DNA of 64,000 nt from Metaphire vulgaris (GCA_018105865.1 CM030863.1:2547601-2611600), one strand, 5' to 3'. Positions 30,527-42,728 are shown, numbered from the stretch's first letter. Numbers and translations are program-made. The notes: generated by a model from the sequence alone, not told the origin.

Positions 30527-30812
30527 CAGGGATGTTCATGGGTCCATTTTTAGAACCCAACCCAGCACAACAAATCTCCAACTCAACTCACCCCCAACAC
30601 ATGCAACTCAAATCACCCCCAACACATGCCGGCAATAGGGTAACTTGACCCAACCCAACCCGCCGTAATGCACTGCAATTCTTACACCAAGACTTTTCTA
30701 ACCCACCCTACCGAACTCACCATGAATATGGCAGTCTGACCCAATCAAATCCAGCCCAATCCAACCCAAACCATGGGTTGACCCAACCCATGGACAATTG
30801 GACATCTCTGAG
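30527..30812. mobile_element. MITE of the GGGTTGGG type
   Basis: It runs from cagggatgttcatgggtcca to cattggacatctctga-like ends, flanked by ggtagaac and ggtagaat, a near-perfect 8-bp duplication. The same insertion is in unit 2 at 43,313, so it predates the duplication. Confidence 0.75.
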
Positions 30813-31105
30813 GTAGAATGATTGGAACAGAGCCGATGTCGCAAGAACTCCTTGATGACTCTTTTAAGCTTGTGTTCTTTTATAGTCAAAAATGTCGATA
30901 TGCCTCTCCCCTATTCCGGAACCCTTGTTGCGCCACTGATATGCTTCAACTGACGAGTGGTCCGTAGCCGCCTAGGGTACGAGGTTAGGCATCGAACCCA
31001 CGCCACAGATCTCTAAGCCGTTCAGGCGCTTCGGAACCAAATTTCATTTCCTCCGCCCATGTTTAAAATACATTTCGTGAATACAGAACAACGTCCAGAC
31101 TGCTC

Positions 31106-31106
<1 letters not shown>

Positions 31107-31154
<48 letters not shown>

Positions 31155-31155
31155 G
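31107..31155. repeat. (GTCT)n/(CT)n microsatellite
   Basis: GTCT repeats passing into CT repeats; the counterpart in unit 2 (43,876-44,130) has expanded to about 250 bases. Confidence 0.9.
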
Positions 31156-31204
31156 TATTATGTAGAATAATAGAAGGCAGATGGAACGCAGTCAGAGAGA
31201 TGCA

Positions 31205-31545
31205 GAAATTGTCGTCAGCAAGCGGTTGCGGTTCCAAGAATTCCTGGTGGGGGATGCAATGAATTTTTAAGAAATTGGCGGGGGTACAATGAGATCCCGA
31301 AAAAAGTTGACAAGCATAAAAAGGTCATTAACAGTGTTTTGCCCAGAAAATTAATAACACTTCCCGAAAAAGGCTGACAAGCATAAAAAGGTCATCACCT
31401 CTGTTGTGCACACAGAACAGATACCCGGCCCACATGTAGCTGCATAGCAACTCAGACCGGAAGACCCCTCGAAACGCTGACAGGCAACAACAACAAAAGC
31501 TCTGTGTGGGATGAATCCCCAGTCAAGTGAAACCGCCGCTGCCAG
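31205..31545. mobile_element. hAT-type MITE, older copy
   Basis: Left gcggttgcggttcc and right gaaaccgccgctgcc are opposed. It contains gacaagcataaaaaggtcat twice. Shared with unit 2 (about 44,190-44,515). Limits approximate. Confidence 0.5.
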
Positions 31546-31548
31546 GGT

Positions 31549-31723
31549 TTAATTTAGGCCGTTTCCGGGGGAATTGCCTTCCTCCCACCCTGAAAAGTTC
31601 AAATTCCCCAAAAATTTTGGCATGCTACATCAACTAACAGCAGCCCCCTAGTTGACTTTCCCCGGCCTTGTCAGTTTGTCCCCGGCCTTGTCAGTTCCCT
31701 TCCCCCCTAGTGTCCAGGAGTCT
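31549..31723. mobile_element. MITE of the CAGTGTTTAATCTAG family
   Basis: It begins cagggtttaatttaggccg and contains tttccgggggaattgcc and ccccggccttgtcag. The right end agtctagatcaaag is degraded. A further partial copy lies near 32,448-32,545 (gtgtttaatctagactcctg). Confidence 0.55.
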
Positions 31724-32946
31724 AGATCAAAGCTCGATCATACGCGTATGACAAAATAAAATACGTTAAAATACGTACGTATGAATAAGAAAATAAAATA
31801 CGCGTATGATACGCGTATTTTATAAGTCTGCTCGGTTACTTATAATTTGCTTACTTAGCGAGCAATATCAATTGCGACGTCACGCCACGTCACTGTAACT
31901 GATCCCAGAATTCACTTCGTTAACATTTGTTTCCCTTTTAATTTCTTTGTGCAGGTAAATGGACTACGGACTACGGTAATTGACGCAATTTCATGGCTAT
32001 TTAGGCCTAAAGTAGTTTTGCTCACGTATGATAGCGCGTATGATAAAAGTCATACGTTAAAATACGTGCGCATGATAATGTTTTACAATCGTTTGCCTTT
32101 TAAGATCAAACGATTCTAAAACATTATACCAGATATGAATCATGAATAAAATATGGGAAGCCGAGCCTTACGTAGAGTTTTAAGACTGTCAGTTCTGTGC
32201 CACGTTCTACCAAACAGCGTTGCACGTGACTCATATCTTAAGTAGCTGGTAGATGGCTCGTTTTTATATTATTATCCACAGAAAAACAAACTACTTTTGC
32301 AAGTAAATTTTCTTTTGCAAAACATTGCCAAGTATAATGTAGTTCTGAAAGTAAAGACGTATGGAAGGCAACGTAAAGTTCTTAATTATAAAAGATGTAT
32401 GGTCAGTTGGTCATACCCAGATCTTAGGGGGCTGACGACAAGGGGCCGGTGTTTAATCTAGACTCCTGGACTCCGGGGGAAGGGAACTGACAAGGTCGGG
32501 AAAAAACTGACAAGGCCGGGGGAAGTCAGCGAGGGGCTGCTGTTAGTTGATCAAATCAATAATAAGACTTACACGTTATCTGTAGCAAATAAAAAAGGCA
32601 GACAGACAATGCGTTTGCATTAAATCAAAAATTACATATCAGTTTTTAATATAAGAAAAAATACATAAGCAAATTCACAATTAATTGAAATAAATGGTTA
32701 TAGTCCCGAAATCAATAATTTCAAAAAATTTTGAAACGTCTGATATTGTTACGATGACTCCATATATTTGGAATTAAAATCGAATCAAGTACCATTATTA
32801 TTAGGCCTATGGCCCATATATCGCAATGTTTCAAATTTAATTAAAAGGTTATATAATTATTGATGCTATAATGATCCACTATGTTGCTAACTATACATGT
32901 AAACAAGATTTTGAGTGAACCCGGTCGTGGTTCGTACTTAGCATCC

Positions 32947-33877
32947 TTAGTCGTAGTCTTCATCTTCATAATTCATCTTATATATGCAAACTTTACTTCG
33001 CATATTTGCACTAAATTCAGAAACCAACACCAATAGCTGTTTACGATCTGACGATAAACACATATCAACGGGATTCATATTTCTGACAAGGAGAATCTCA
33101 AACCGATTCGAGCACAGTTTGTAATCATGCAAAGATAGACGTTGATTTCTCTGCTCGCCAACAAGTAACTGCCAACAGGGAAACGGAACAAGACACTTAA
33201 GAGGAGACTCCCAAATAATTTTGCGAAGAACAGTTCCAATGTCATCTAACAGCATCACCAAAATGAAACCAGAAACGACCGAAGGTTTGAATTGGTCAAC
33301 TTTTCTATAGGCCAAAGCCACGATGTTACTCATTATTTCCTCTACGCTTTGCACACTTTCGTCGATACTGCTGCTAATTGGTAGGGTTGCTTTAAGAACT
33401 CCGTCGTAGGAAAAAACTCTCAAAGATGTGTCTACTATTTTCCGATCGAGAACAAGTACGTCTCCTGAGCAGGACACAGCGACAAACAGCGATCCAGCTT
33501 CGTTTAACCACGTTGTCATGCGATGTTCACACATTGGTTCAATCTTATAGATACTCTCCGTATTTTGGTCTGGAGCATAGAGACAGCTGCGTGTCTCGGA
33601 GGCTTTAATTGGCAGCGAATTGCCAACCATGGTTGTTGGAAAGCTTAGCACTTGCAGCTGTGGATAAGGCTCTTGGTTCTTGTAGACACGAATGCTTCTC
33701 ATCTGAGAAACATATATTTTATCCATCAACACAGCCACATGTTCGGCCCAGCCAATTATTGTAAAGCTTTGCTCTGCTTCAATCAACAATTTTCGCTCCG
33801 CTGCAATAGACACAACATTAAAATATACAGCATTCACAATCGCTTGTTAATAAAGGGATACAGTATATATATATGTA

Positions 33878-33908
<31 letters not shown>

Positions 33909-34179
33909 GCCTGAGTATACATTTTTGGTCTAAATTGGTACTTAACGCCTAAATATCAATGTTGTTGTCGGGTCTACTGTAAGTTAGGAAATGACGTTCT
34001 GAGCAAACATATATCTGTAAATATGGTAACTCGTATTCTTATGCCCTCGGTACTTCGTTCCCGATGGACTTATAATAAAATATACCAAGCAAGAGACCAT
34101 ATATTTACCGTTAAGTAAAACACTTTAAGAAATATATATATATGTAATGAAATATAAGATATATAGAATGATTATAAAG

Positions 34180-34213
<34 letters not shown>

Positions 34214-37200
34214 CCTGTTGCGTGTTTTCAAGTATGAACGTGCTGCTCTGCAATACCAGAAGCAAGCAAGAGACCAGTATCTTGGCTTAGGTCTACTCTA
34301 TTTTCACATTGAAGATAGGATCAGCATATCCAGGCTGTGTAAATATTGGAAAATACACATGCACCTTGCACTCGACTCGAAAAAATGTTCGTTTAAAGCA
34401 ATGTTTGCTGTATATTTATTAGATGCAACAATGTGTATCTATTGTAAATTTCAAACGATCAATTAAATATATTCATATTTTTTAGAATATAACACCAACC
34501 AAATATATTGTCAAAGTTGGCACAGTTGATTTGAACACGTTGAGGTCTGTCAGTCGATTTAGGCATCAAACGTAGAACGAGTTCTCGCATTATATCTAGA
34601 AGCACTTCCTGACTTATGTCTTGTGGAAATTCTTGACATATGGTCTTCATCTTCTTCCACGCGGTTTCTGTCGCAAACCAAAGCCAGATTGTGATGCCTT
34701 CTTGGTCCTGTTCTGCTTCTAAAATGAAGGCGTCACCAAGGCCATGCTCGTCTGACAGATGAATCCATTGTTGTGAATTTGCCTCCCGAATGTTCTCGAC
34801 GAGAGAAATTTCTAAATCGGCCTGTTGGAAGGTTCTTGAAATGGTGACATGCATTTTTATTGTCTCTAAAATAATAAAGAATTTCATTAACATTTGAAAA
34901 TTCGGATACAAAGTTGTCGTGAAGAATTGAACTTGGAAATTTGCATCAAGAAAATATTCAAGAACTGAATATGACGCAACGGACAATTGTCTTGGCATTT
35001 TATAAACGTAAAGTAATTTATAATAAATCCAACAAATTTATTCGGAGGAAAAGGAAAACCATTACCGCAGAAATATTACTTCTATGGTCTTATATCGTCT
35101 GCAATAATGTTCGAAGTGTCATGAGGTTTTGCCGTAAACTTTCAATGAACTTACTTACATTTATTAACAAAAGTTCGAACAATGTTAACAATGAGTGATA
35201 TCCGAATACTTGAGCACGACCAACCTCCTCCATATTGCAATACTGTGGCAGCACTGAGCTGATTGGTGACATACAGACACTGCAAGAAATTCAGGTACTT
35301 TTGCGAAGTAAAATTCGCCAAATGAAAGAGAAGTTCGTCATTTTTATCCTTCCTTGTTCCAATTCGTCTCAGCGACGTAATTTTATCTTCCGTGAAACAA
35401 CCAGTTGTCTGCAGGTGACCAAGCAGAACATCGGGTTCCAAGACGTATTTTAGGAAATCCTTGTTGTGCTTGATTATGGTTGAACGTTTCTTGACTTTTC
35501 GAAAATAGTCTGAATCAGCTAAAATACAGCGTTTTCTCATTGATTAATTTAATATTTTTTACATGGATCAATGTGGCTGATAATGCGGAGAAACTACCGA
35601 GACGAACTTGCAAACTGTTTCAAACAGTGAATGATTAATCAACTATTAGATTTTAGAGTAATTTAATACAGTTCCGAAAATCTAAATCTTCAAGCATTTT
35701 GTAATTCAAGAGCTTAAGTTCATTACTTTAGTTTCTTGGAGAACGGTATACCTGTCAGTTGCCTCTTGGCCCATTTCTTTGATTTGCTGCCCGTTATTCT
35801 GCTTGACCAAAGTCGACTGACGGATGCCAAACCAAAGAAAATGCATGGATCTGTTGGACGGTTGGATTTGTCTCCAAAGTACATTTGCAGTAACACGACT
35901 TTACTGAGAATCATATCCAGCAATTCAACCTGAAGACCATCGATCTAAAAAGACGGAATTAAGATAACACTTTGAGTTCACAAGAAACGACATTAGGAGT
36001 ACATTCAATTGAGTTTTGTGGTCCGTCATCCGAAATTAAGATAAACTATTTTGAAAATAAATTGAGTTTCGCTTTATGTCCCTGCAGAATGTGACGTGTA
36101 GGCGGAGGAATTAGGAACAGAATTAAGAATCTGCAAGTTTCAAAAAACGATACAGTAAAAATGCTGCATTCAAAAATTGAGTAGCTGAGTAGCTTTCATA
36201 AAAATTCTGCTTTATTTTATCCTAAGATTATTTTTCTGACTACAGTTGTCTGCTTTGCTACACAATGTTTGCTAAAATGTTAGCTAAGGCCCCCTATCAA
36301 TGGCGGTTCCACGTGGAGAATGAGTGGTGATGCATTCCCCCACCGGACTTCCGGACTTACTTTTTTGCTTGTGAAATCTATTTTTTGGGCAAAAGTCTAG
36401 TAAAACTAACTGCGGATGACCTCTTTTGCTTGTCAACCTATTCGTCGGTAAGTGTAGTAAAACTCTGGATAAAATTCCCCTTTTCAGCCTTTTTCGGCAA
36501 AGTTTATTGATTTTTTCCTTCTATTTTCATCCCCCCACTAACTTTCTATGAATTCATTCATCCCCCCCACCAAGAAATCCTGAAACCGCCACTGGCCCCT
36601 ACCAGCACTGTTCTGACGTTCTGAGCAACGCATGTCTCAGCTGTGACATAATTATAGCCCGTCTCCAATGGCGTCGAGAGGGGGTGCGGGGGTGCGGACC
36701 GCACCGGGTGACACCATCTAGGGGGGTGACACCAAACAAGGATGACCTTTTTTTTGCTAGTCACGGTATTTGAGAAGGAAAAATAAGAAAGATTTAGAAG
36801 AGGTCCCAAGTCTAAATGGGTGACACCACGATTTTACCGCACTGGGTGACACCAACCCTAGCGACGCCACTGCCCGTCTCTAAATTAGAATATATAGGCT
36901 ACCAGTTAAAGCGAAATAAATGTGACCATAAAGTTTACCTCTCTACGAATATTATTATAATGACATCGAATGCACCTTTCGTAATCGTAACGGGGCCATT
37001 CAATCGTCACGCGAATAGCTTCCAGGCTGCAATTCAGTAATTTACAAAAGTCGTTCTCGACCATAGTTTTCATATTATCGTTTTGCACATCTTCCCACAT
37101 TCCAGAAATGTGAAAAAAACTTGAAAAGTGAAAATAGAGCCACAAGGATGCAGGAATACTCTGGACGAATAGAAAACCGTTGCGACGAATGTCCAATTTG

Positions 37201-38601
37201 TATGTAGATTGATCGCAATTGTTCAGTTTTTGCTCCAGTTGAACGTCTTGATCTTTGATGTTTTCGTTGTTGTACAATACGCGACATTTTATTCTTCCAA
37301 CAACTGTAAGTTTAAAACATCTTACTTATTTCAAACGACCTACATATTGCTAATTTAGTCACAAAACCCATCCCATAATCTTCCTTCGACCAAATGCAGA
37401 ATGAATTTGCTAGGTGCATTGCATTTTTATTATCCAGTTAGCGTAGTTATGTAGTTCGTATCATTCAGTAGAGCAGTGTTTCCCAAACTTTGGGTGGCGA
37501 CCAAATAGTGGGTCGCAGGGCTCAGTCCAATGGGTCGCGGGGTAGTGTGAAATTAGATTCAAAAGTGCCGTGTTCCAACCAATACCATAATGTCACTAGC
37601 CTTGCAAAGTTGCAAGTACTTTTTGTTTCAATAAATTTATATACTACGATCCATTCAAAGCATATATTAAAATGATTAGTGTTTTATCCGATTTTAGTTG
37701 ATGCAACGTTCGCAGTGGTGCTGAACATTAAAAAACCGCTGAAGTGATAGCGGTCCCAAAAAGTTTGGAAGACCATGCAGTAAAGGAGAAGAACATGTAA
37801 CACGAATCGATGCAAATTCAAGCAATAGAAAAAATAGGGGTAACGATGCCATATCATTCATAAAGAAAACTATCGGATGCAACTAATTTCAAGCATCTGG
37901 ATGAAAATTATCAGTTAAAGCCTTTCAGCAATCATTTTGGTTTGTGATTTAATGATCTACCTTCTCCGTTAAGTATCTTTGCAACGAGGTCCTGTCCCAT
38001 TTCGCACAGACATTCGATTGTGTCATAGAAGTTTCGAATGCTGCGTCTTCGTGAAATATCGAGAAACACTTGAGCGGCCATTGATACAGGGAGACTTTGA
38101 ATATGGTCTTTCTGTCTTTTATTTATTACAGATTTACAGTAAAGACGTTCGGCCAATTCTGAAGGATCGCTTAGCAAGTCGGCAACAATGTCCCTGTTGA
38201 GGTCAATATTAACCTCTTGTCTAACCGCTAGAGGCAAGTAATCATCGAAATTGACATCTGGTTGTTGCCCTCTGAGTTCTAAACAAGTAAATTTTCATAA
38301 ATTAGATAATATAGCCCCCATTGATCCTATGATGACTTCTACTAATAATTGTGGTACTACTAACCGATAAGATTAGGCCTATTAGTGGCACTACTACTAC
38401 TACTAGTGGTGGTACTAATACTACTACAGGTACTTAGAAACTACTCGTGCCTGTGAAATTTGAACTCGTTGGAGTTTATCAAGTTTGGATTTGGAGTTGT
38501 CAGCAAGAATGGAATTGCAGTAATCGAGACGACTAGATATTAAGGCATTTGCCAAGAGCGTTATCGCAGTACTACTACTACTACTACTACTGCTGCTGCT
38601 G

Positions 38602-38655
<54 letters not shown>

Positions 38656-38729
38656 TTAATATTACTACTACTACCACCACCACCGCCACCACTACTACTA
38701 TTACTACTACTACTACTACAACAACAACA

Positions 38730-38760
<31 letters not shown>

Positions 38761-39335
38761 TTACTACCACCACTACTAGTACTAATACTACTACCACTAC
38801 TGCTGCCAATATGCCACCCTAATCATATGTGCATTTAGTTCGTAGCAATGTTACGGTCGATTTTAAATTTTTTTTGCATATTTCTACTAGCAAGAAGTAT
38901 TAAAACCGATAAATTTATTAGCAACTTACTGTGTAGGTGGTTGTTTAGATGCTCTTGGTCAGTTTCTCTTAACATATCAAGCAATATGGCGTACTGATTC
39001 TTTGCTTTATATATTGTTATCAGTTCTTGATTCTTCTTGAGCACACTGCCGTTACTGCGAATGGCTTCGTATTCATTCGGAGACAACGTACCGCTTGACA
39101 TTAATTTTTCTAGTAACCCATAGTTTGGATCGATGTGACTTTCCAAGAACTTCTCCTCAAAACTTGCTTTCTTTGCCGCTTCAACGGTGGTGGCTGTAGG
39201 CATCGTGGATGATCGCGAGACGGAACTTCGAGGATGTTGTCCGAATAAGTTGTATTGTGAACGATGCATCGGTAACGGGTTACGGTTCTCTGGCACGCCG
39301 TCATAAGAGAGGCTATCCCCGAAGCCACCAAACAT
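32947..39335 (-). CDS. Triple-CARD, beta-propeller protein (intact copy)
   Basis: Seven exons with agreeing phases (1,1,0,1,1,1) total 2,781 bases, or 926 residues: 39335-38930, 38278-37961, 37303-36939, 35929-35752, 35518-35225, 34865-34500 and 33800-32947. Exon 1 has a Ser-rich lead and a CARD (DPNYGLLEKLMSSGTLSPNE to ETDQEHLNNHL). Exon 2 is CARD-like (DIVADLLSDPSELAERL to ECLCEMGQDLVAKIL). Exons 3 and 6 share an unrecognised domain X (IKCRVLYNNENIKDQDVQLE compared with IKMHVTISRTFQQADLEISL). Exon 4 is short and basic. Exon 5 is a third CARD (EPDVLLGHLQTTGCFTEDKI). Exon 7 (284 codons with stop) reads as NHL/YWTD-like propeller blades (SCLYAPDQNTESIYKIEPM, SLFVAVSCSGDVLVLDRK). There is no signal peptide, transmembrane helix or NTPase. 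A cytosolic death-fold scaffold or sensor is likely by family knowledge; the specific role is inferred. Donors gttggt at exons 5 and 6 are weak but also occur in the paralogue. Confidence 0.8.
36298..36594. mobile_element. hAT-type MITE in intron 3 of CARD gene 1
   Basis: The ends are caatggcggttccacg and tcctgaaaccgccactg, with cttttttgcttgtgaaat and acctcttttgcttgtcaacc inside. Flanks ccccctat and gcccctac are a decayed 8-bp duplication. The same insertion is in gene 2 (49,893), so it predates the duplication. Confidence 0.8.
36666..36872. mobile_element. hAT-type MITE, filled/empty pair
   Basis: The ends are caatggcgtcgagaggg and ccctagcgacgccactg, flanked on both sides by cccgtctc. In gene 2 the matching intron reads tagtccgtctctaaattag without an insertion, which confirms both the limits and the 8-bp duplication. 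Confidence 0.9.
37467..37570. mobile_element. hAT/Charlie-like terminus in CARD intron 2
   Basis: gagcagtgtttcccaaactt with tgggtcgc repeats has the wording typical of hAT ends. Also present in gene 2 near 50,893-51,000. The other end is not certain; cggtcccaaaaagtttggaa near 37,750 could be its complement. Confidence 0.45.
38385..38815. repeat. (ACT)n microsatellite cluster in CARD intron 1
   Basis: Triplet repeats of ACT with CCA, ACA and GCT interruptions (38,385-38,425 and 38,566-38,815) surround a dispersed repeat (tgaactcgttggagtttatc to aagacgactagatattaagg-like). The counterpart in gene 2 is at 51,830-52,370. Confidence 0.9.
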
Positions 39336-40787
39336 CTTGCTCAGTTGTGTTGTATGAAAGAATTGGCAATGCGGAGATTAAGTCGCAAATATATCCGATC
39401 AACGCGTTAACTTCAATTGACGATTAGCCGTTATTTGAATCAACTAAATTTCTACCCCACTGTCTTGCCTTTACAACGAGACAAGGATGTTCCTGTAATG
39501 AACCTTGACCAGACACAAATTTAAGGACGCTTTTGAGAATTCCGCTTCATGAAAGAATACATTACAGTAGACTTGCAATATAGGCCTAATAATTAATTAG
39601 ACTGCGGTAGTACATAAGAGATTGTTTTACGGTTAAAAACTGCTAGGCCTAGCTCTAGTCGTCGCCGATTTCAGACTCGATGTAAATGGCATGTTCTAAA
39701 CGGACACGAAATGGGCTAAAGCAAACATTTGTGTCAATTATACATCGCCAGAAGTAGGTCATAACTGACTCGGCAAATAGCAAGCGTCAATAATGCACAC
39801 TGTTTTACATAAGTGTCTACACCAGATGTGCACAACCTTTTTTGCCTAAGAGCCATAATGAACATTCTACGATTAAGCCTACTCGAGAGCCGCAAGCTCG
39901 AAATACATGTTTTATAATTTATAATATAGTTTATACAACTCTGAAGCTAAAATAAAATTAACTATAATGAAAGTAGAAATCGTCCCTTAGCAGCAGAAGA
40001 CTTGTTCGAACGAGCCTAAAAGTGAGGAGGATTCCATTGAACTTTTAAGAGCAGCATCGCTGTTTTGCTGTCATTCCCTGGGGGAGGGATCGGGGGCGGG
40101 AGCGGTTTTGAGTCAATACACAGAACGAATTGCACGGCACTGTGTATCAGCTGCATCGATACAGAACAGACGCTATGTAAAGCACAGGCCGGTGACCGCG
40201 GTAGAGAACACTGCACGCTCACATTTTGCGGTTCTTAACAACTAGCCTACTAGAGCCAGAGAATTTCAAACTTGTTAGAGTTTAGCAAGGTAGGATTTTC
40301 TAGATACCAAAAAGATGAGTTATAATAATCAAGACGAATAGTAAGTAATGTATTGGGAAAGAGCATCAGTGCTAGTTTATTAAGAAGTTTTCCATTGGTG
40401 AGAAACGGACATTAATCAAAATGATTAATAGCAACGAACTGAAGATTTGCTAAACTTAAAGATTAAAATTCAGTTGAAGGCGCCTGCGTAAGTCGTAGGA
40501 CATTTGCAACTAATTAGAAATGCAATCAGATATTCATCGCTCTCACTGCATTAAAATGAATCGCCTTATTTGTTTTTCAACGGGTGATTTAATAATGCAT
40601 CTATAATCTATTGTCACGCAAAGTACAGTCAGGTGTTCAAGGAGCAATTTATCAATCAGAGAGCGATTATCAATCAGGGAGCAATTTATCAATCAGAGAG
40701 CAACTCTCTCGTCTTTAAAAACCCGCGACTCGACAATTATTTTGCAAAGCGTTGTTTGGACTCGACCTCTCAGCATCGTCAGTCAGT
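39336..40787. promoter_or_regulatory. Head-to-head spacer between CARD gene 1 and knottin D
   Basis: About 1.45 kb without a supportable coding gene separates the CARD ATG (39,335, minus) from the knottin D cassette (12-codon ORF at 40,788, plus). It holds a hAT-like fragment (ccagatgtgcacaaccttttt near 39,822), a dispersed repeat (40,228-40,345) and the knottin upstream block with tttaaaaa near 40,712. Regulation from a shared spacer is possible but not shown. Confidence 0.35.
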
Positions 40788-40826
40788 ATGAAATTATTTG
40801 GTCTTATTCTGGTTTTAGTCGTCTAA
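40788..40826 (+). other. Conserved 12-codon ORF upstream of knottin D
   Basis: MKLFGLILVLVV then TAA, identical at protein level to copy B, with the same cgtcagtcagt start context. Confidence 0.5.
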
Positions 40827-41608
40827 ATTTTTCATATTTTATCAACCGATTGTTATCTCAATGAACCAACAATTTTTAAGTTTTTAATTCATTGCGTTAA
40901 GAAAAATGTACCTTCTACCAGATGTTGACGGTAAAGTGTTTTCAAGAGAAATCGTGGCTGGAATGAGATGTCAGAGTATTTAATGTTTATTCAAATTTGC
41001 TTAGAGAGAACATTTTGAAATGTCGAGAATCTTACGCAGAAGAGATTGAAATTGACAAACTGTTGCAGTTGGGTTTCATTTCAATGTAATGAAGATTTAC
41101 ACTTTGATGAAATATTTTACCGTTTGGCAAATCAGCATGTTCACATTCTGTGCAGTTAACAGCGTGCATAATAATGAGAATACTAAAGAAGGTTCTGGCG
41201 TTTCAAATTAACGCTGCTCTAAAAAAAAATAACGACCTCGCTATAAAATCTATTCAACATATTTTTGTCCCGTGTGGTAAGAGTTACGGAATACGGGGTT
41301 GGGCACACTGACATTTTCGAACGAAAATTCCGAAGCGGCGAAAAGAATACAAACATTCGAACATTCAGACAGAGGAACTCCGACAAAACGGCGCAATTTT
41401 TCGAAAATTTTCATCGTAAATCCTTCGGGAATGAAGTACCGAGTGCATAAAAAATATATGGGTTCAGTTGTGATCATTCTACTTACCCCTCCCCTAAAAC
41501 ATGTCAAAACAATTTTTCCCATCTTCCACGAATAATATTAGTAGGTACCTGCCCATCGTGCCCCTTTTCCCTAAAGTCTACGTCAATGATAAAGAGGAAA
41601 ATGGCGCC

Positions 41609-41614
41609 TATAAC
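41609..41614 (+). promoter_or_regulatory. Putative TATA box of knottin D
   Basis: tataac in gcgcctataacgactg, about 50 bases upstream of the ATG at 41,662. Confidence 0.5.
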
Positions 41615-41661
41615 GACTGCTCTGTTCTTGTGTTTGTCCTAAGACAGCGTAACATTGAACG

Positions 41662-42086
41662 ATGAAGTTTTACCTGATTCTACTGGTTTTCGTTCTTCAA
41701 CTTCAATTCCTTCTCTCGGCCACCGAGGAAGGTATGACAAAAACACCCACATTCTCAGCTGATTAGATGTTCTTGGCATACGTTGGCTGAACGTATAAGT
41801 CTAAGGGACTCTCGGAGACTTAAAGCAACGTCGTAAGTTCTGTTGATGACGCACATTTTGCATTCTAAAGTTATCATGCGGTTAACATTTTTACGTGAGC
41901 AGAGCACAGATAAAACTGAATCCCACTGCGTTAGAAAACATTAGTATTATTCCGTTTAGCATAAGTTGCGTTAGACTGAACTTATATTCGATTGGATACC
42001 CGCGAAACTAGGTTATTGAATGTGGACAGTTACCACAGTGACTTTCACACAGGCTTTCTTCGCCTCCTAAACCACTTTAAAGCACA

Positions 42087-42152
<66 letters not shown>

Positions 42153-42228
42153 GGCCTATTATTATTAGCACATACTGTAGAAGAAGTAGCTAACATTGTA
42201 CTATTTTCCAAAGTGCTGTCTAAATTTA

Positions 42229-42326
<98 letters not shown>

Positions 42327-42617
42327 AAGACTATTCCATTATAATAGAGATGTATCGTCTTAACGTTCATCTCCAATACATACTGGACTGAAAACTTAGC
42401 AGACAGTATTGATTGTGTCCTGAAATACCGCATATTAGGAATTTAATGACCGCAAAGTGATTTTTGTTTATGAATTGCAGCCGAGAAGTGCGCTACATTT
42501 TGGCAACCTTGCAATCCTGACCCCAAGCGTCCATCGGAGAAGTGCTGTAAGCAATTCCGATGCTATCACTATGCTCATCTTAAAACTTGGATGTGCGACT
42601 ACGTTTATCCTGGCTGA
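41662..42617 (+). CDS. Secreted knottin-like peptide, copy D
   Basis: The most compact copy. Exon 1 (41662-41731) encodes the leader MKFYLILLVFVL and ends in phase 1. Exon 2 (42481-42617) follows gtttatgaattgcag and ends at TGA, giving 68 residues. The framework C-x6-C-x10-CC-x4-C-x10-C equals that of copy C; the DPKRPSEK loop before CC and an aromatic-rich last loop (TWMC) are kept. The intron is only about 750 bases, filled mainly by ATT/AAT repeats. TATA box, ATG context and AATAAA (42,723) are all intact, so this copy looks functional. Second unit of the duplication. Confidence 0.75.
42089..42325. repeat. (ATT)n and (AAT)n microsatellites in knottin D intron
   Basis: ATT and AAT runs facing each other with a short unique block between (acatactgtagaagaagtag). 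Copy C has the LINE fragment between the corresponding runs. Confidence 0.9.
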
Positions 42618-42722
42618 AGATGGCGACTGTCTCTGCGCCTATTCCACAGGAACGATGCATGGAGTTAGCGTCAGTCGCACGCCGAAAAAGAAATTCATCG
42701 ACAATTTTTCCTCCAAATATTA

Positions 42723-42728
42723 AATAAA
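42723..42728 (+). terminator. Poly(A) signal of knottin D
   Basis: AATAAA in attaaataaagagcattg, about 105 bases after the stop. Confidence 0.6.

Noticed and set aside
42457..42723. Open frame of 88 codons over knottin D exon 2 (and similar frames at 17,886 and 29,697)
   Set aside because: It runs through the acceptor and uses the wrong frame. The cysteine-rich frame has the shared acceptor, phase and conserved cysteines.
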